A DNA stretch of 12,107 nt from Spirogloea muscicola. Lineage: Eukaryota; Streptophyta; Zygnematophyceae; Spirogloeales; Spirogloeaceae. Positions within the stretch are counted from its first letter, which is position 1, and each line of letters opens with the position of its first letter. Under the pieces are notes generated by a model. The model did no database searches and was not told the origin of the DNA. It saw only the letters and a program-made list of their open reading frames with translations. Below are positions 1 through 9,203 of this stretch, one piece after another. The stretch lies in assembly GCA_009602725.1 (NCBI GenBank), contig WELB01000335.1, forward strand, positions 65,567-77,673, written 5' to 3'. Position numbers and translations under genes: made by a program.

Positions 1-85
1 CCCCCCCCCCCGGAGCGCCCCGGCGGCGCCCACTCCCCGCTCACGCCCGCCGCGCCTGCTTCTGTGTGCGCCCGCCTGTCTCCAG
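1..85 (+). other. 3' part of an upstream VPS53 intron (partial)
   Basis: This stretch is very GC-rich and begins with eleven C residues. It ends in a pyrimidine-rich run and CAG at 83-85, directly before codons that match the plant VPS53 N-terminal region. I read it as the end of an intron whose donor lies outside the window. The frame used from 86 is also open through this stretch, so part of it could be coding, but its translation (Pro/Arg/Ala-rich) does not resemble VPS53. The acceptor call is an inference from where the similarity begins. Confidence 0.55.
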
Positions 86-3000
86 AGCTCCGCGGGCTGC
101 CGGGCCAAGGCGGATCTGGCAGCGGCCGTGCGCGCCATCCAGGTGCTGACTGGGCCCCCCACCGCGCAGCCCCTCTCGACCGCCTTCCGAGGCCCTGCTG
201 CTCCACCTCCCCCGCCTCGGACGGCCCGCTGCGGTGCCAGGCCAGCCTGACCCTCAGTGTTGACCCCCTCGCTCGCTGCCGTGCACCTGCGGGCGCGGGC
301 AGGAGCTGTCCCAGAAGATGGAGGAGATCAAGGGCAAGGCGGAGCAGAGCGAGCTGATGGTGCAGGAGATCTGCCGCGACATCAAGAAGCTCGACTTTGC
401 CAAGAAGCACATCACCACCACCATCACTGCCCTGCACCGCCTCGCCATGCTCGGTGCCTTGCTGCTCCCCACCAGCCTGCAGCTTCCGGCGGGGGACCTT
501 GCACACTCTCTGTGAGCACAATTCGCAAGAGCTAAGCTCGGCCTGCTGACTGGGGCCGTGTCGCTGTGCCACGCTTGTGCGGCCAGTGTCCGCTGTGGAG
601 CAGTTGCAGGGTATGGCAGCCAAGCGGCAGTACAAGGATGCTGCTGGCCAGCTGGAGGTGCTGCTCCGGCCCCTTCTGATTGCTCGTGCTGCACTGCAGC
701 CCATGCGTGCGTTGTGCTCAGTGCTCTTGAGCGGGCTGCAGGCTGTGAACCAGCTGTGCGGCCACTTTGAGGCGTACCGCGACATCCCCAAGATCACGGA
801 GCTGCGCAGCAGCTTCGAGGCCGTGAAGCAAAGCCTGCGATCCCATGTCTTCTCCGACTTTTCCAGGTGTTGCACTGGGACTCTTGGGGGCAGGCAGTCC
901 CGGCCTTGTGAAGCTCGCGACTTCTATGCAAAAGCTCTGCTGACCTCTGTGTGAGGGCTGGCCCTTGGGGGCAGCCTGGGAAGCGCCGTGCCAGTTGATA
1001 GCGCGCAGCAGATGCAGCAGCTGGCGGAGGCCTGCCTTGTTGTGGATGCCCTGGGCCCCGCAGTACGTGATGAGTTGGTGCAGACCGTATGTGCAAAGGA
1101 GCTCACGGCCTACCAGCAGATCTTTGAGGGCACTGGTGAGATTAGTTGCTTCGTGCTGACTGGGCTTCTGAAGCTGCCTGGGCTGCCTAGCCAGACCATG
1201 TCGTTGATTTAGACCTGGGCACGCATGCGATTCAGAGGTTGCGAAGCTGGAGAAAACGGAGAGGCGGTATGCCTGGATCAAACGCCAACTACGAGCAAAT
1301 GAGGATGTGTGGCAGATCTTTCCCCAGGCTTGGCGAGTGCAGTATTTGCTCTGCATGCAGTTTTCTAAAGTCACCAGGTGCGGTGAGGCAGTGGCCCTGG
1401 CTCCTTCGCTTGCTGCCTCTTGATGCCGTGTGCAGAGCCCATAGAACTACTTGCAGAATCATGGCCAGCATTGACGGCTTGTGGTCGGCTGCGTGGGCGA
1501 CGAGTGGTCTATGACGACAGTAACTCTTGTGTGTGCATCAGGGCCCAGCTCATGGCTGTCCTGGACAGCACAAAAGAGAAACTCGATGTGGCCACTCTCC
1601 TGCAGGCAAGATCCTGAAGTAGCGACACACATACCTCTTCCCGTACTTGAACTTAAACCTAGGGTTGCATGCAGGCATACTCGCTTTAGCGGCACAATCT
1701 CACATATCATTTCCGTCTGCTGCAGGCACTGCAGCGCACATTGGAGTTCGAAGAAGAGTTGGACGAACGGTTTGTAACGTCGGAAAGACAGGGGCCCCAG
1801 CAGCGTGATCCAGACAAGGAGGCCTTGGACTCGACTCCATTAGACCGTGCAGTTGATGCCAAGGTATGCTCTTGCTTCCACCTTCCCGGTAGTGTACGCA
1901 ATGTAGCAGACACCCATTTACGAACTAGGTGGAGTGACTGACGCCCTAGATCTTGTCTGCTAGCTGTGCAGGTCGTTGCCGACTAGCAGATTGTGCTCGT
2001 GCAGGTGCAGCTCCTCGTTTCTTGCTTGCTCTTGACCCACAACGGCTCTGGTCGAAATTGCTCACCTCTGTGCATACAACCAGCCGTACTGCTATCTGGT
2101 ACTGAGCCCTGTATGTACATGCCCATATTTGTACAGGGAGCAGGTGTACGTGGGAGCTTTCGAGGAGTCATGTCGTCCTGCTTCGAGCCACACTTGACCG
2201 TGTATGTGGAGCTTGAGGAGCGCACCCTCATGGAAGTGCTGGAGAAGCTTATACAAGAGGAGATGTGGGAAGCGGAAGAGGGCAGCCAGCCAAGGATCCT
2301 TGCGAGCAGCACGCAGGTGCCGAATGGGCTGTCTGGCATTGAGGTTTAGAGAGTCGCTGGTATTGTGCTTTGGGACGAAGTTGATGATGCTTGGTGCAGA
2401 TCTGGGCGCATAGTTGGTGGGCCAAGTAAGTGCGAGCATGTCACACCTACAGACTATTCCCCCAGGTATTTCTCCATATCAAGCGGAGCTTCAATCGCTG
2501 CAGTGCTTTGACGCGGAGCCTTCCTCTCTTCAAGCTCTACAAGGTACTCTTCGGTCGAGCCGCCTGTGTTCTTGTCTGTGGTTGTGCAAAAGATGTGCAC
2601 TCACCATGTAGGATTGAGTGGGGCTTGTAACTCTCACCAGGTGTTTCAACGGCTTCTACGGGCCTATGCTAGCAGGCTTGGAGGCCGACTGCCAAAAGCA
2701 GGCACTGGCATAGTAGCCGCAGCCACTGCAACTGACGTGCAAGCTAAGGTGTCACCGACGTTCACGACTCTGCTGCTCCTTGAGTTGCAGACTTTGGCGC
2801 AAGCTCTGGTGCCGGTTCGTATGTCCTCCTCTCTGATGCAGGCTGCCCGTGGCAGTTGACTGACAGGGAGGAACGCGTCTGCTGTTACATTGTCAACACT
2901 GCCGAGTATTGCCATGAAACAGTAGGCTCACTGGCCCCCTTTCCTCTTCTTTTGTGAGTCAAAGTAGGTACACGGAGCTGAATTTTGACACCTTGCGGAC

Positions 3001-5197
3001 CTTTGCCAAGGAATAGTTACTGTCTCGCTTGTCTCTGCTTCTGCAAGTCGAAGGAGCCAGTTGCAACCCTGCATTCATGTACTGATTCATATTTCATCTG
3101 GCAGGCTGGCCAGCTGGCTGAGAGCATCGGCAAGGTCATTGAGCCTCAGTACAAGGAGAGTGTTGACATGTCCGAGGAGCAGGTTAATCTTGCCATTCCA
3201 TCCGCACCAGCTTGTCCGCGTCAGCACGCACCTTGTCATAATTTCATACCAATGCCTATGAGGTTCACAATGGCAACAATGTTGACTGCGGGGCTGGCAG
3301 GACGAGTTCTCGGGTGTCATCACCCGTGCTTTGTCAGTGCTTGTTTTGAGCTTTGAGGCCAAGCTGGAGACAGAGCTTCAGAAGATGATACACATGCCTT
3401 GGGGTCAATTAGACGCTGTTGGAGACCAATCTGAGTACGATATCTTTGCTCTCCCTCCTTTATATGAGAGCGATGGAAATGCAATGGATGGTGTGCATTC
3501 TATTTGTCATTCTTCTCTTCAGAACAATGTGAGATTTACCTGACATATCCAACAAGAGACGATTGTAATTGCGAGGGGACTTGGGTACTCCGCAGATATG
3601 TCAACGGAATCAGGGCCATCCTACATGGTGGCATACCTTTGGCATCAGGCCTCCTTTCTATTCTCTACTTCCAATATTTCATGGACAAGGTATGTCATGT
3701 TGCAGTCACATTTCCTTCATCTCACTCTTTATCTCATCCCGGCATGATTGTTGCATCTTAATTGCTCCATGTTTGTCAGCAAAACCTGTTGACCTCGACA
3801 GTTGCTCATGGTGATAATGGCGCTGCCATGCACTCGGTGAGATTTTTGGTGGTAAATATCGTGGTGAGCGTGATGATAATACTTATTAATTACGCTCAGA
3901 CCTATGTATAGAAGGAGATAATCTACGGTTTGCAACATTCTCATTCCTGCTCACTGTTCTTATCCTCGTTGCAGTTAGCAGCCTCCTTTGCGCCCCGCTT
4001 TTACATTAGTATAGTCAAGTGCAAGCGCATCTCAGAGACTGGAGCTCAACAGGTATGTTAGCAATGCACACCACCGTGTATTGAATTGCCTACATATATA
4101 CTGTCAAGGGACTTTCCCAAGTGACTTGTCAGGGGACTTCAATTTGCCCACTCTATATGCTGCTGACACAGATGTTGCTGGACACTCATGCCGTCAAGAC
4201 ATTACTATTGGAAGCACCGTCTTTGGGTAGCCAGGTGAGTTTCAGCCTACATTGTGTGCAGCTATGGATAACGTTCCTTGTATACAAGTGTGTACGTGCT
4301 ACCTACCTTCTCTCATGAGTACTTCCATTGGCCATGCCAGTTGCCAATTCCCAGCAGCTACAGCAAGTATGTCATCCGTGAGGTTGGCAAAGCTGAAGCT
4401 TTGTTGAAGGTATGACTTGATATAACATAATTTGCCTTGGCCCTTGCCAAGACCGTAATAGGACAGAGATCATGGTCATAGCAAATGTGTGTGTCAGAGC
4501 TTTATGTACACCAAATTCTAATTTCACGAGCTTCTTGTCACCTTCTTAGGCCACGGCTCTTCGCTTTGTTTATCTATAGCAGGTGAAGACTGATTATGTG
4601 ACAGTGACCTGTGTCGGCTCGTTTGCCGTAGGTTCTTTTATCCCCATCAGAGGCGATTGCAGACACATATCGAGCACTCCTGCCAGATGGAACGTCTGCT
4701 GACTTTCAACGAATCCTTGACCTCAAGGTGTTGGATCTTGTTTGAGTAGCTCTGAAGAAACTAAGACTGTCGTTCCTGAAGTCTCACGTCGGTGTCACCT
4801 CACTGACCTTGGGCATGCTGCTGTTTGTCTTCAGGGCATGAAGAAGCCGGACCAACAAGCAGTGGTTGACAACCTTGCACGAAAGGGCTCCTTTGCGGGC
4901 CCAGACACACCAATGGCACCCACATCGGTGCTTTCATCGGCACCGCTGAGTGGTGGAGCTGCTCAACTCATGAGCCCATCGACTACTGCAACTGCTGCAA
5001 GTTCTCTTGCTACTGCTGCAAGTCGTGAAGCTATGATGGCACGTGCTGCTGCCCTAGGTCGTGGTGCCATGGCTCAATCAGCGGCAGCAGCAGCAGCTGT
5101 TTCTAGCACGAGCCTTAAGCGCATCTTTGCTCTTGCCGAGTCAGCTAAGGAGGGGTCCAAAAAGGATGGCACCTTCCGGAAACTGTTCAATGCGTGA
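86..5197 (+). CDS. VPS53: VPS53, GARP/EARP tethering complex subunit (20 exons, 5' partial)
   Basis: VPS53 is a core subunit of GARP (with VPS51, VPS52, VPS54) and EARP, which tether endosome-derived vesicles at the trans-Golgi network or recycling endosomes. The Arabidopsis homologue is HIT1. Exons: 86-142, 303-453, 587-657, 742-866, 975-1135, 1236-1377, 1542-1605, 1726-1863, 2137-2316, 2466-2543, 2641-2748, 2856-2921, 3105-3182, 3301-3434, 3596-3689, 3975-4052, 4172-4234, 4341-4409, 4632-4727, 4835-5197. They total 2316 nt with all phases joining, giving 771 residues and TGA at 5195-5197. Recognisable blocks are [20 protein letters not shown] near residue 30, VFSDFSSLG across exons 4/5, [11 protein letters not shown] in exon 8, [10 protein letters not shown] at 317-326, DQSEYVNGI at 515-523 across exons 14/15, [11 protein letters not shown] in exon 16 and the C-terminal FRKLFNA. 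The N-terminal coiled-coil Vps53_N region and the C-terminal domain are both present. Plant proteins are about 820 residues, so roughly the first 50 are missing at the window edge. An Ala/Ser/Thr-rich stretch precedes the conserved C-terminus. No promoter is visible. Confidence 0.95.
658..741 (+). other. VPS53 intron 3: 84 nt, multiple of three, no in-frame stop
   Basis: The intron starts GTGCTG and ends GGCTGCAG. It is removed because the plant-like sequence runs directly from AAGQLE (exon 3) to AVNQLC (exon 4). Its length is exactly 28 codons and the frame stays open, so retention would insert 28 residues without a frameshift. It is the shortest intron in the gene. Confidence 0.85.
1606..1725 (+). 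other. VPS53 intron 7 with GC-AG boundaries
   Basis: Exon 7 ends in codons for VATLLQ and the next sequence is CAG|GCAAGATC. Exon 8 resumes with ALQRTLEF after CTGCTGCAG. No GT lies near the donor junction that would keep the frame and the conserved LLQALQRTL sequence. The donor fits the known GC-AG subclass, which usually has a strong CAG|GCAAG context. The nine bases CTGCAGGCA occur at both junctions, so the exact cut is ambiguous by sequence alone, but only the GC-AG placement obeys a known splice class. Confidence 0.8.
5081..5098 (+). repeat. GCN run encoding six alanines in VPS53
   Basis: Six consecutive Ala codons (GCG, four GCA, GCT) lie in exon 20, in the low-complexity Ala/Ser/Thr linker just before the conserved C-terminal segment. 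This short trinucleotide run could vary in length between strains without breaking the frame. Confidence 0.8.
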
Positions 5198-5620
5198 TGT
5201 TGCTCGTGCCATCCTGTCCCTCCATTGGCTCAAGCTCCTGCACTGGCTAGCACGCAGCGCGGTGTTCCGACATTCCCCAGGGGAGCAGGCCGATTTCACC
5301 ACGGCAGGCTCTCTCGCCCACCAGTTTAGCATGGGCCTGTCAGTACCGCTGCAGCGGTTAATGGCACACGCGCTTCATCTGATGCACGCTTTGGCTGCAG
5401 CCGCTGGCTATAGACAGGGGGCCCGTTCCCGAGAGACTGAGTTTCTCTTACCTGCGGCTGCTCGTCAGGGGATGTTGAGCACCCGGTGGCCACTTGAGTC
5501 GCTTTGTGCTTAACAACTTTTCTGGCCCTTCGACGTTTGTTCATTCTTTTTCTGGGCTGGCCAATCATAGCCACGCCCTCTACTGAAAGATTCTTCCACC
5601 TCCTTCTTAGAACACGGATC

Positions 5621-5640
5621 TAATGGCAACATTGCCATTA
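5621..5640. repeat. Perfect 9-bp inverted repeat downstream of VPS53
   Basis: TAATGGCAA is followed by CA and then its exact complement TTGCCATTA. It lies about 420 bases past the VPS53 stop codon, so it could form a stem-loop in the 3' untranslated region or be a binding site. No function can be assigned. Confidence 0.7.
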
Positions 5641-6119
5641 CCTTTGTGAGGAATGAGGATCGTCAAGCCCCAAGGACGAGGTGCTGGTGTTACAAAGCAA
5701 AGGTCCAAACCAAATAAGCAATGACAAGGCCAAAAGCCAACGATTGACGTGCAAACGATTCGTCATATAAGTGTCTGGGGGGGGTGGCAGTGCAGGCTGC
5801 TTCTGCCCATTGTGTACCCATCAAGGTTTCTTGGAGCCCTGCCTCCGGCCTCATGGGAAATTAAGCGCCCGGCCACTTGCTACAAGCCCTAACAGAACAT
5901 CCACCCGTGGCCGCCGCCTCCGCCGCTGGAGTCGCCGCCAAATGGGGGGACCCATGCCTAACACTAATACTGGTAGAATTTAAACACTGATAGGATTTAC
6001 ATTATGGCTTTTCCCGCCGTTGCGTGCTGCATTCCCAGATCGCTCCCCCATCAGCATTGTGCGCCGCTGTTCAGGTTTGCCCTTTCTCCAATGTCACGTC
6101 TTGTCCTTCGCCTGACTGG

Positions 6120-6139
6120 TGAGGTGGTTGGCCACCTCA
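6120..6139. repeat. Perfect 8-bp inverted repeat
   Basis: TGAGGTGG, a four-base loop TTGG, then CCACCTCA. This is a plausible hairpin in a stretch without recognised genes. Function is unknown. Confidence 0.65.
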
Positions 6140-6246
6140 GTACCCTCCAGCTATCATTCCCATGATATTGATGTTCCACCTGTGTAACTTCGTGACAACC
6201 TTCATCTTGATGTCTGGGTATGACTTTGCCACCTTGGCAAGCCAAA

Positions 6247-6290
6247 GGGCTGATTACCAGAGCACTCTAACCAACCCCCGGGGTGCGACC
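6247..6290 (-). other. Weak tRNA-like segment (A-box-like), possible SINE head or chance
   Basis: Read on the minus strand, this contains GTTGGTTAGAGTGC followed by CTCTGGTAATCAG, which resembles the D arm and the start of an anticodon arm of a tRNA. No B box (GGTTCGANTCC-like) is visible in the next 80 bases, and acceptor and T arms are missing. It is not a tRNA gene. It could be a tRNA-derived SINE fragment or a coincidence. Confidence 0.2.
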
Positions 6291-6549
6291 GTATTCTCTG
6301 ATGACTGTGGTGTCAGTGACTGACTTTGTCATGGCAAGCAACCTCTGACTTTCTCTGGTGGTGTCTTGCAAGCAGCGACTGTCTTGATCGACATCCGACG
6401 TGATTACATTCAATATGGGAAATTCTGTCCGCGGTGTCGAAGCAGCTATCAGGCCTTTCCGGGACGGTGGTTGACATGTATAGTCTGAACGAACGCGCCA
6501 GCTGTTACAAAAGCACGAAGCGTTCGTCTGGATCAACTAGCTGTAGTGA

Positions 6550-6568
6550 TTGGCCACTCGGTGGCCAA
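6550..6568. repeat. Perfect 8-bp inverted repeat with 3-base loop
   Basis: TTGGCCAC, loop TCG, then GTGGCCAA. It sits inside the open stretch that begins near 6357. It could form a hairpin; no function is assigned. Confidence 0.65.
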
Positions 6569-7718
6569 CCATTATGCTCAGCAGCTGCAAGTCAGACTGA
6601 ATAGTGGCAGGGAGTTGTCAGCCAATTGCATTTTCGAGGTAGCTACCACAAGTGATGAGAGACGGGAACCATCATTTCCTGGATTGATTGATTTGAATGG
6701 CACGTCTGTCTTTTGCAGACGATGTATTCATAACTGCTAGTGGCATGTCAGTGATGGCCAACTGCATGCAGTGCATGGAGGGGGCCGCATTAGAATTAAC
6801 ACCGGCACCAATTTGTTGGCAGGACGATGCCCACACTCGCATTGGCAGCTTCCAAGCAAGAGGGTAAGGTCGATTGCACCAGGTGGTGGAGCATGGTGGT
6901 CCGGAGCAGGCGAAATTGGAGTTGAGACTTGTGACAAAGGCCGTAGAATGGTACGTCAGACCTACTAATTGCCAGGGCCTGAAATGCAGCACAAACTCCA
7001 TGTGCAGAATGTAGCTCAATCCTTAACAGAGTATCGCGAGCTTCTCCCATAGCAGGTGTGTGGAAAGCATCCACGTGGTGGAGGCGACCAGAGCTACTAA
7101 AGCTCGCGTACCAGGAGTTGCCGCATCCACAATCTGCATCCTGGACCGGCAACAGTTCGTAGCAAGGAGGAACGAGCAACATCGGGCCAAAGGTTACCGA
7201 GCTCAGATATGGGAGTTTCACAAGTGAGTGATTGTCTATGGAAGAACAACATGCGAGCTGCGATCATGGAAGGTAATTCTTACAAAGGAGCGAGGCCTTT
7301 TAAAGGCCAGCCCAAAACATAATGACAAGGTAATCTGCATAGACTGTGGTGAGAACTCCGACCTGCGGCGACACCCCCATGCGTCAGTATTATCACGGTC
7401 GACCCTCTACTCCTTTGAACCTTCCACCTTGGAGCTCGATCTGATCTAAAAACTATCTGAGGCGTCCTTTCCACCAAAATGGTCATCTGATGTCCTTCAC
7501 GAGGGTGACACTTACGGTCCTGGTACAAACGCCACCTTGATACGCCACCCCACCCCTCCCTACGCCTCAGAATAGTGACACAGAGGCATTTGCTGCTACT
7601 CGGTATGGCTACTATGACAGCAATGAGCAATAACGACTGGGTGAATCTACTTCACACGCACTCTGATCTTTACGAATGAATGACGAACACCCACGTCGGT
7701 TGCAATCTGATGGCATAT

Positions 7719-7740
7719 GCCGATTAGACCTCTAATCGGC
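7719..7740. repeat. Perfect 10-bp inverted repeat
   Basis: GCCGATTAGA, two bases CC, then TCTAATCGGC. This is the longest perfect short inverted repeat I found in the window. Its two-base centre suggests a dyad binding site or cruciform end rather than an RNA hairpin with a comfortable loop. There are no neighbouring genes to suggest a role. Confidence 0.75.
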
Positions 7741-8115
7741 TTTCTCGACAGCAATACTCGGAGTCAAATGCGATGGTTCCAGCATCGACACCTGCAAAAT
7801 GTCAGTACGAGATGTCCAGGGTGGAACAGTACTTGACCGGAATATTCCCGTTTATCTCGAAAGGGGTTTTGTCTACCACACTACGCATTCCAAGTGTTGT
7901 TAAATGCCGTCAAAAGGCCGGGACTGTCAGTGTGCTTCGCCTTGACAGGCGAGCAGTGTCGTGTCAGGCGTCCTTGTCTGCCGCCGCTATCCGACTACAA
8001 GCTCTACTTGTGCCCAGCTCGTATGTGTTCGTATAGGGACAGATTATGCGTTGGCCGTAGTGCCGTCGTGACCTTGTTAGCAATCACACTTGGACACTGC
8101 CACTGTGTAGAGCGG

Positions 8116-8131
8116 CCTTAGGCTCCTAAGG
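8116..8131. repeat. Perfect 7-bp inverted repeat
   Basis: CCTTAGG, CT, then CCTAAGG. It lies just upstream of the recognisable integrase remnant. Function is unknown. Confidence 0.6.
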
Positions 8132-8198
8132 TGGAGGCGCAGCTGCTGAATAGCTCGAGCCGCCTACCATCCACTCAGTGTTTCTCTTACTTGTCTAC

Positions 8199-9070
8199 GA
8201 GGTCGCATATGTATCCAGACCTAATTCTTACTGGCAGCGACTGTACTCGGCTTCCCCTAAGCTCCCTGTCCACTGCTTTCTACCTACGATCAGACGGTCA
8301 AACTGTGAGGTTGAAGCGGGTTTTGGCAGACAGCTAAGGCACTGTGGAAACCTCAGTCGGGGTGACTGGGACGAGTACCTTGCTCCAGCGAGTATGCTGT
8401 GACCAACGCCTTTTCATGACTAACAAAAGCACAACCCTTCTTCCTGCATGTCAGCATCCCCGACCACCTTTGCAGGTGGGGAGGCCGGAGGGCCTTCCAG
8501 CCGCAGTAAGCTTTACCAATGACCTCCTGGAGGCTTAGCGGAGGGCTAAGCAATTCTTGACAATCGCTCACAAACGGCAAAAGCAGTATGCTGATCTACG
8601 TCGCAAGAACATGTCCTTCGACGAAGGTGCCCCAGTGCTATAGAGCACTAAGCACCTAGCCTTGCGGGCTGTAGGTATGCACAAATTGCTGCCGAAGTGG
8701 GTTGGACCCTTTCGTGTTGTTTGCCTTGTCGGCAAGGCCGCATATGAGCTTGATACACCGGTACAATGGCAACTCCATTTGTATCAGCTCGAGCTATACC
8801 ATACGGATGGCCGTGTCCAACCGCCCCCACCTCCCCTCGTTCTTGACAACGAGGAAGAGTATCAAGTGGAGGAGACTTTGTCCCACCGGGCCAATTTTCG
8901 TGGGCGTTGTAAGTCCCGTGAGCAACTTATCAAGTGGCTAGGCTATGCGCCTGAGCACAGCACATGAGAATGCGGTCAGTCTTGCCTATCGTCCTTCCCT
9001 CGTTCAAGAATATCTAACAGGAGGCCTTGCCTCCTTCATCCGTCGTGCAGTATCTTCCCGCTGGGCTTAA
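8199..9070 (+). pseudogene. Decayed Ty3/gypsy chromovirus integrase with GPY/F module and chromodomain (copy 1)
   Basis: This is the 3' end of a retrotransposon pol gene. In order: a YWQRLY segment near 8229, then after a frameshift at about 8255-8262 the core motif STAFYLRSDGQT near 8270-8302; GDWDEYLAPA near 8361-8393 in another frame; QHPRPPLQ near 8452; KRQKQYADLRRKN near 8574-8612; the GPY/F module with PKWVGPFRV near 8692-8718; the hinge DGRVQPPPPP near 8806-8834; and a chromodomain (EEEYQVEETLSHR to LIKWLGYAPEHST, about 8851-8964). In-frame stops lie at 8335-8337, 8536-8538 and 8641-8643. After HST the conserved Trp is lost through an apparent two-base deletion that makes TGA at 8965-8967. 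The reading then continues in the next frame to TAA at 9068-9070. In this family integrase inserts the DNA copy and the chromodomain can steer it to chromatin. This copy cannot make a functional protein. No reverse transcriptase is recognisable upstream. Confidence 0.85.
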
Positions 9071-9137
9071 TTCCCTGGGCCGACCTCCTGTAGTCTCTTC
9101 TCGTCCCCGAGGACGTGAACATCTAATTGGGGAGGTA
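9071..9137 (+). other. pol 3' tail and putative polypurine tract of copy 1
   Basis: This links the broken pol remnant to the LTR. The sequence AATTGGGGAGG at 9125-9135 sits directly before the LTR start and matches AATTGGGGATG before the second LTR start at 10856, which suggests the plus-strand primer site. The translation RGREHLIGE just before it matches RGREQRIGD in copy 2. Confidence 0.6.
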
Positions 9138-9203
9138 TGTAACGTTCCCTTCGTTTGTGAGTGCCAACAGTGCCGGTAGCCTTCCATGACCGTATCGTAT
9201 CTA

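Larger units (their letters stand above)
5198..6245. other. VPS53 3' flank and intergenic sequence, no gene recognised
   Basis: The VPS53 3' untranslated region must begin here, but I find no plus-strand TGTAA (the usual chlorophyte polyadenylation signal) in the first 500 bases and no AATAAA. The open frame at 5061-5513 overlaps VPS53 exon 20 out of frame and resembles nothing. A G run sits at 5778-5785. Two perfect inverted repeats (5621-5640 and 6120-6139) are listed separately. Otherwise nothing is supported. Confidence 0.6.
6246..8180. other. Intergenic stretch, no gene recognised; patches of unexplained open frame
   Basis: No family is recognised here. On the plus strand there are open stretches broken by few stops: one from about 6357 to 6740 with a single internal TGA, and others around 6824-6862, 6883-6950 and 7055-7225, some flanked by plausible AG acceptors and GT donors (for example GTGAGT at 7224). 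They could be a decayed gene, the degraded 5' part of the retroelement downstream, or chance. I could not find reverse transcriptase, RNase H or gag signatures between here and 8180. Confidence 0.5.

Noticed and set aside
257-535. A plus-strand frame with a His-rich run.
   Set aside because: It is an out-of-frame reading of VPS53 exon 2; the His run comes from the ATCACCACCACC stretch that encodes ITTTIT in the real frame.
254-1374. Long minus-strand open frames opposite VPS53 (254-694 and 718-1374).
   Set aside because: They lie antisense to exons with clear VPS53 similarity, span introns, and show no recognisable protein family; GC-rich coding DNA often leaves antisense frames open.
3439-3448. 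ATATCTTT just after DQSEY, similar to the U12-type ATATCCTT donor.
   Set aside because: A canonical GT donor at 3435 with the AG acceptor at 3594-3595 joins DQSE to YVNGI in the correct phase, so no minor-class intron is needed.
3491-3522. A 32-nt GT-AG micro-intron that would keep a long open frame and insert several dozen residues before YVNGI.
   Set aside because: It would interrupt the conserved DQS-YVNGI block; the 161-nt intron 3435-3595 restores the plant-like sequence exactly.
5061-5513. Open frame overlapping the VPS53 3' end.
   Set aside because: Different frame from exon 20, no family similarity, and it starts inside conserved VPS53 coding sequence.
7228-7449. Open frame with CIDCGEN as a possible gag zinc knuckle.
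   Set aside because: The spacing of the following His and Cys does not fit CCHC (CX2CX4HX4C), and no gag context is visible.
8533-8551. GCTTAGC/GCTAAGC hairpin.
   Set aside because: It lies inside the decayed integrase sequence, and a 7-bp dyad there is expected by chance often enough not to be listed.
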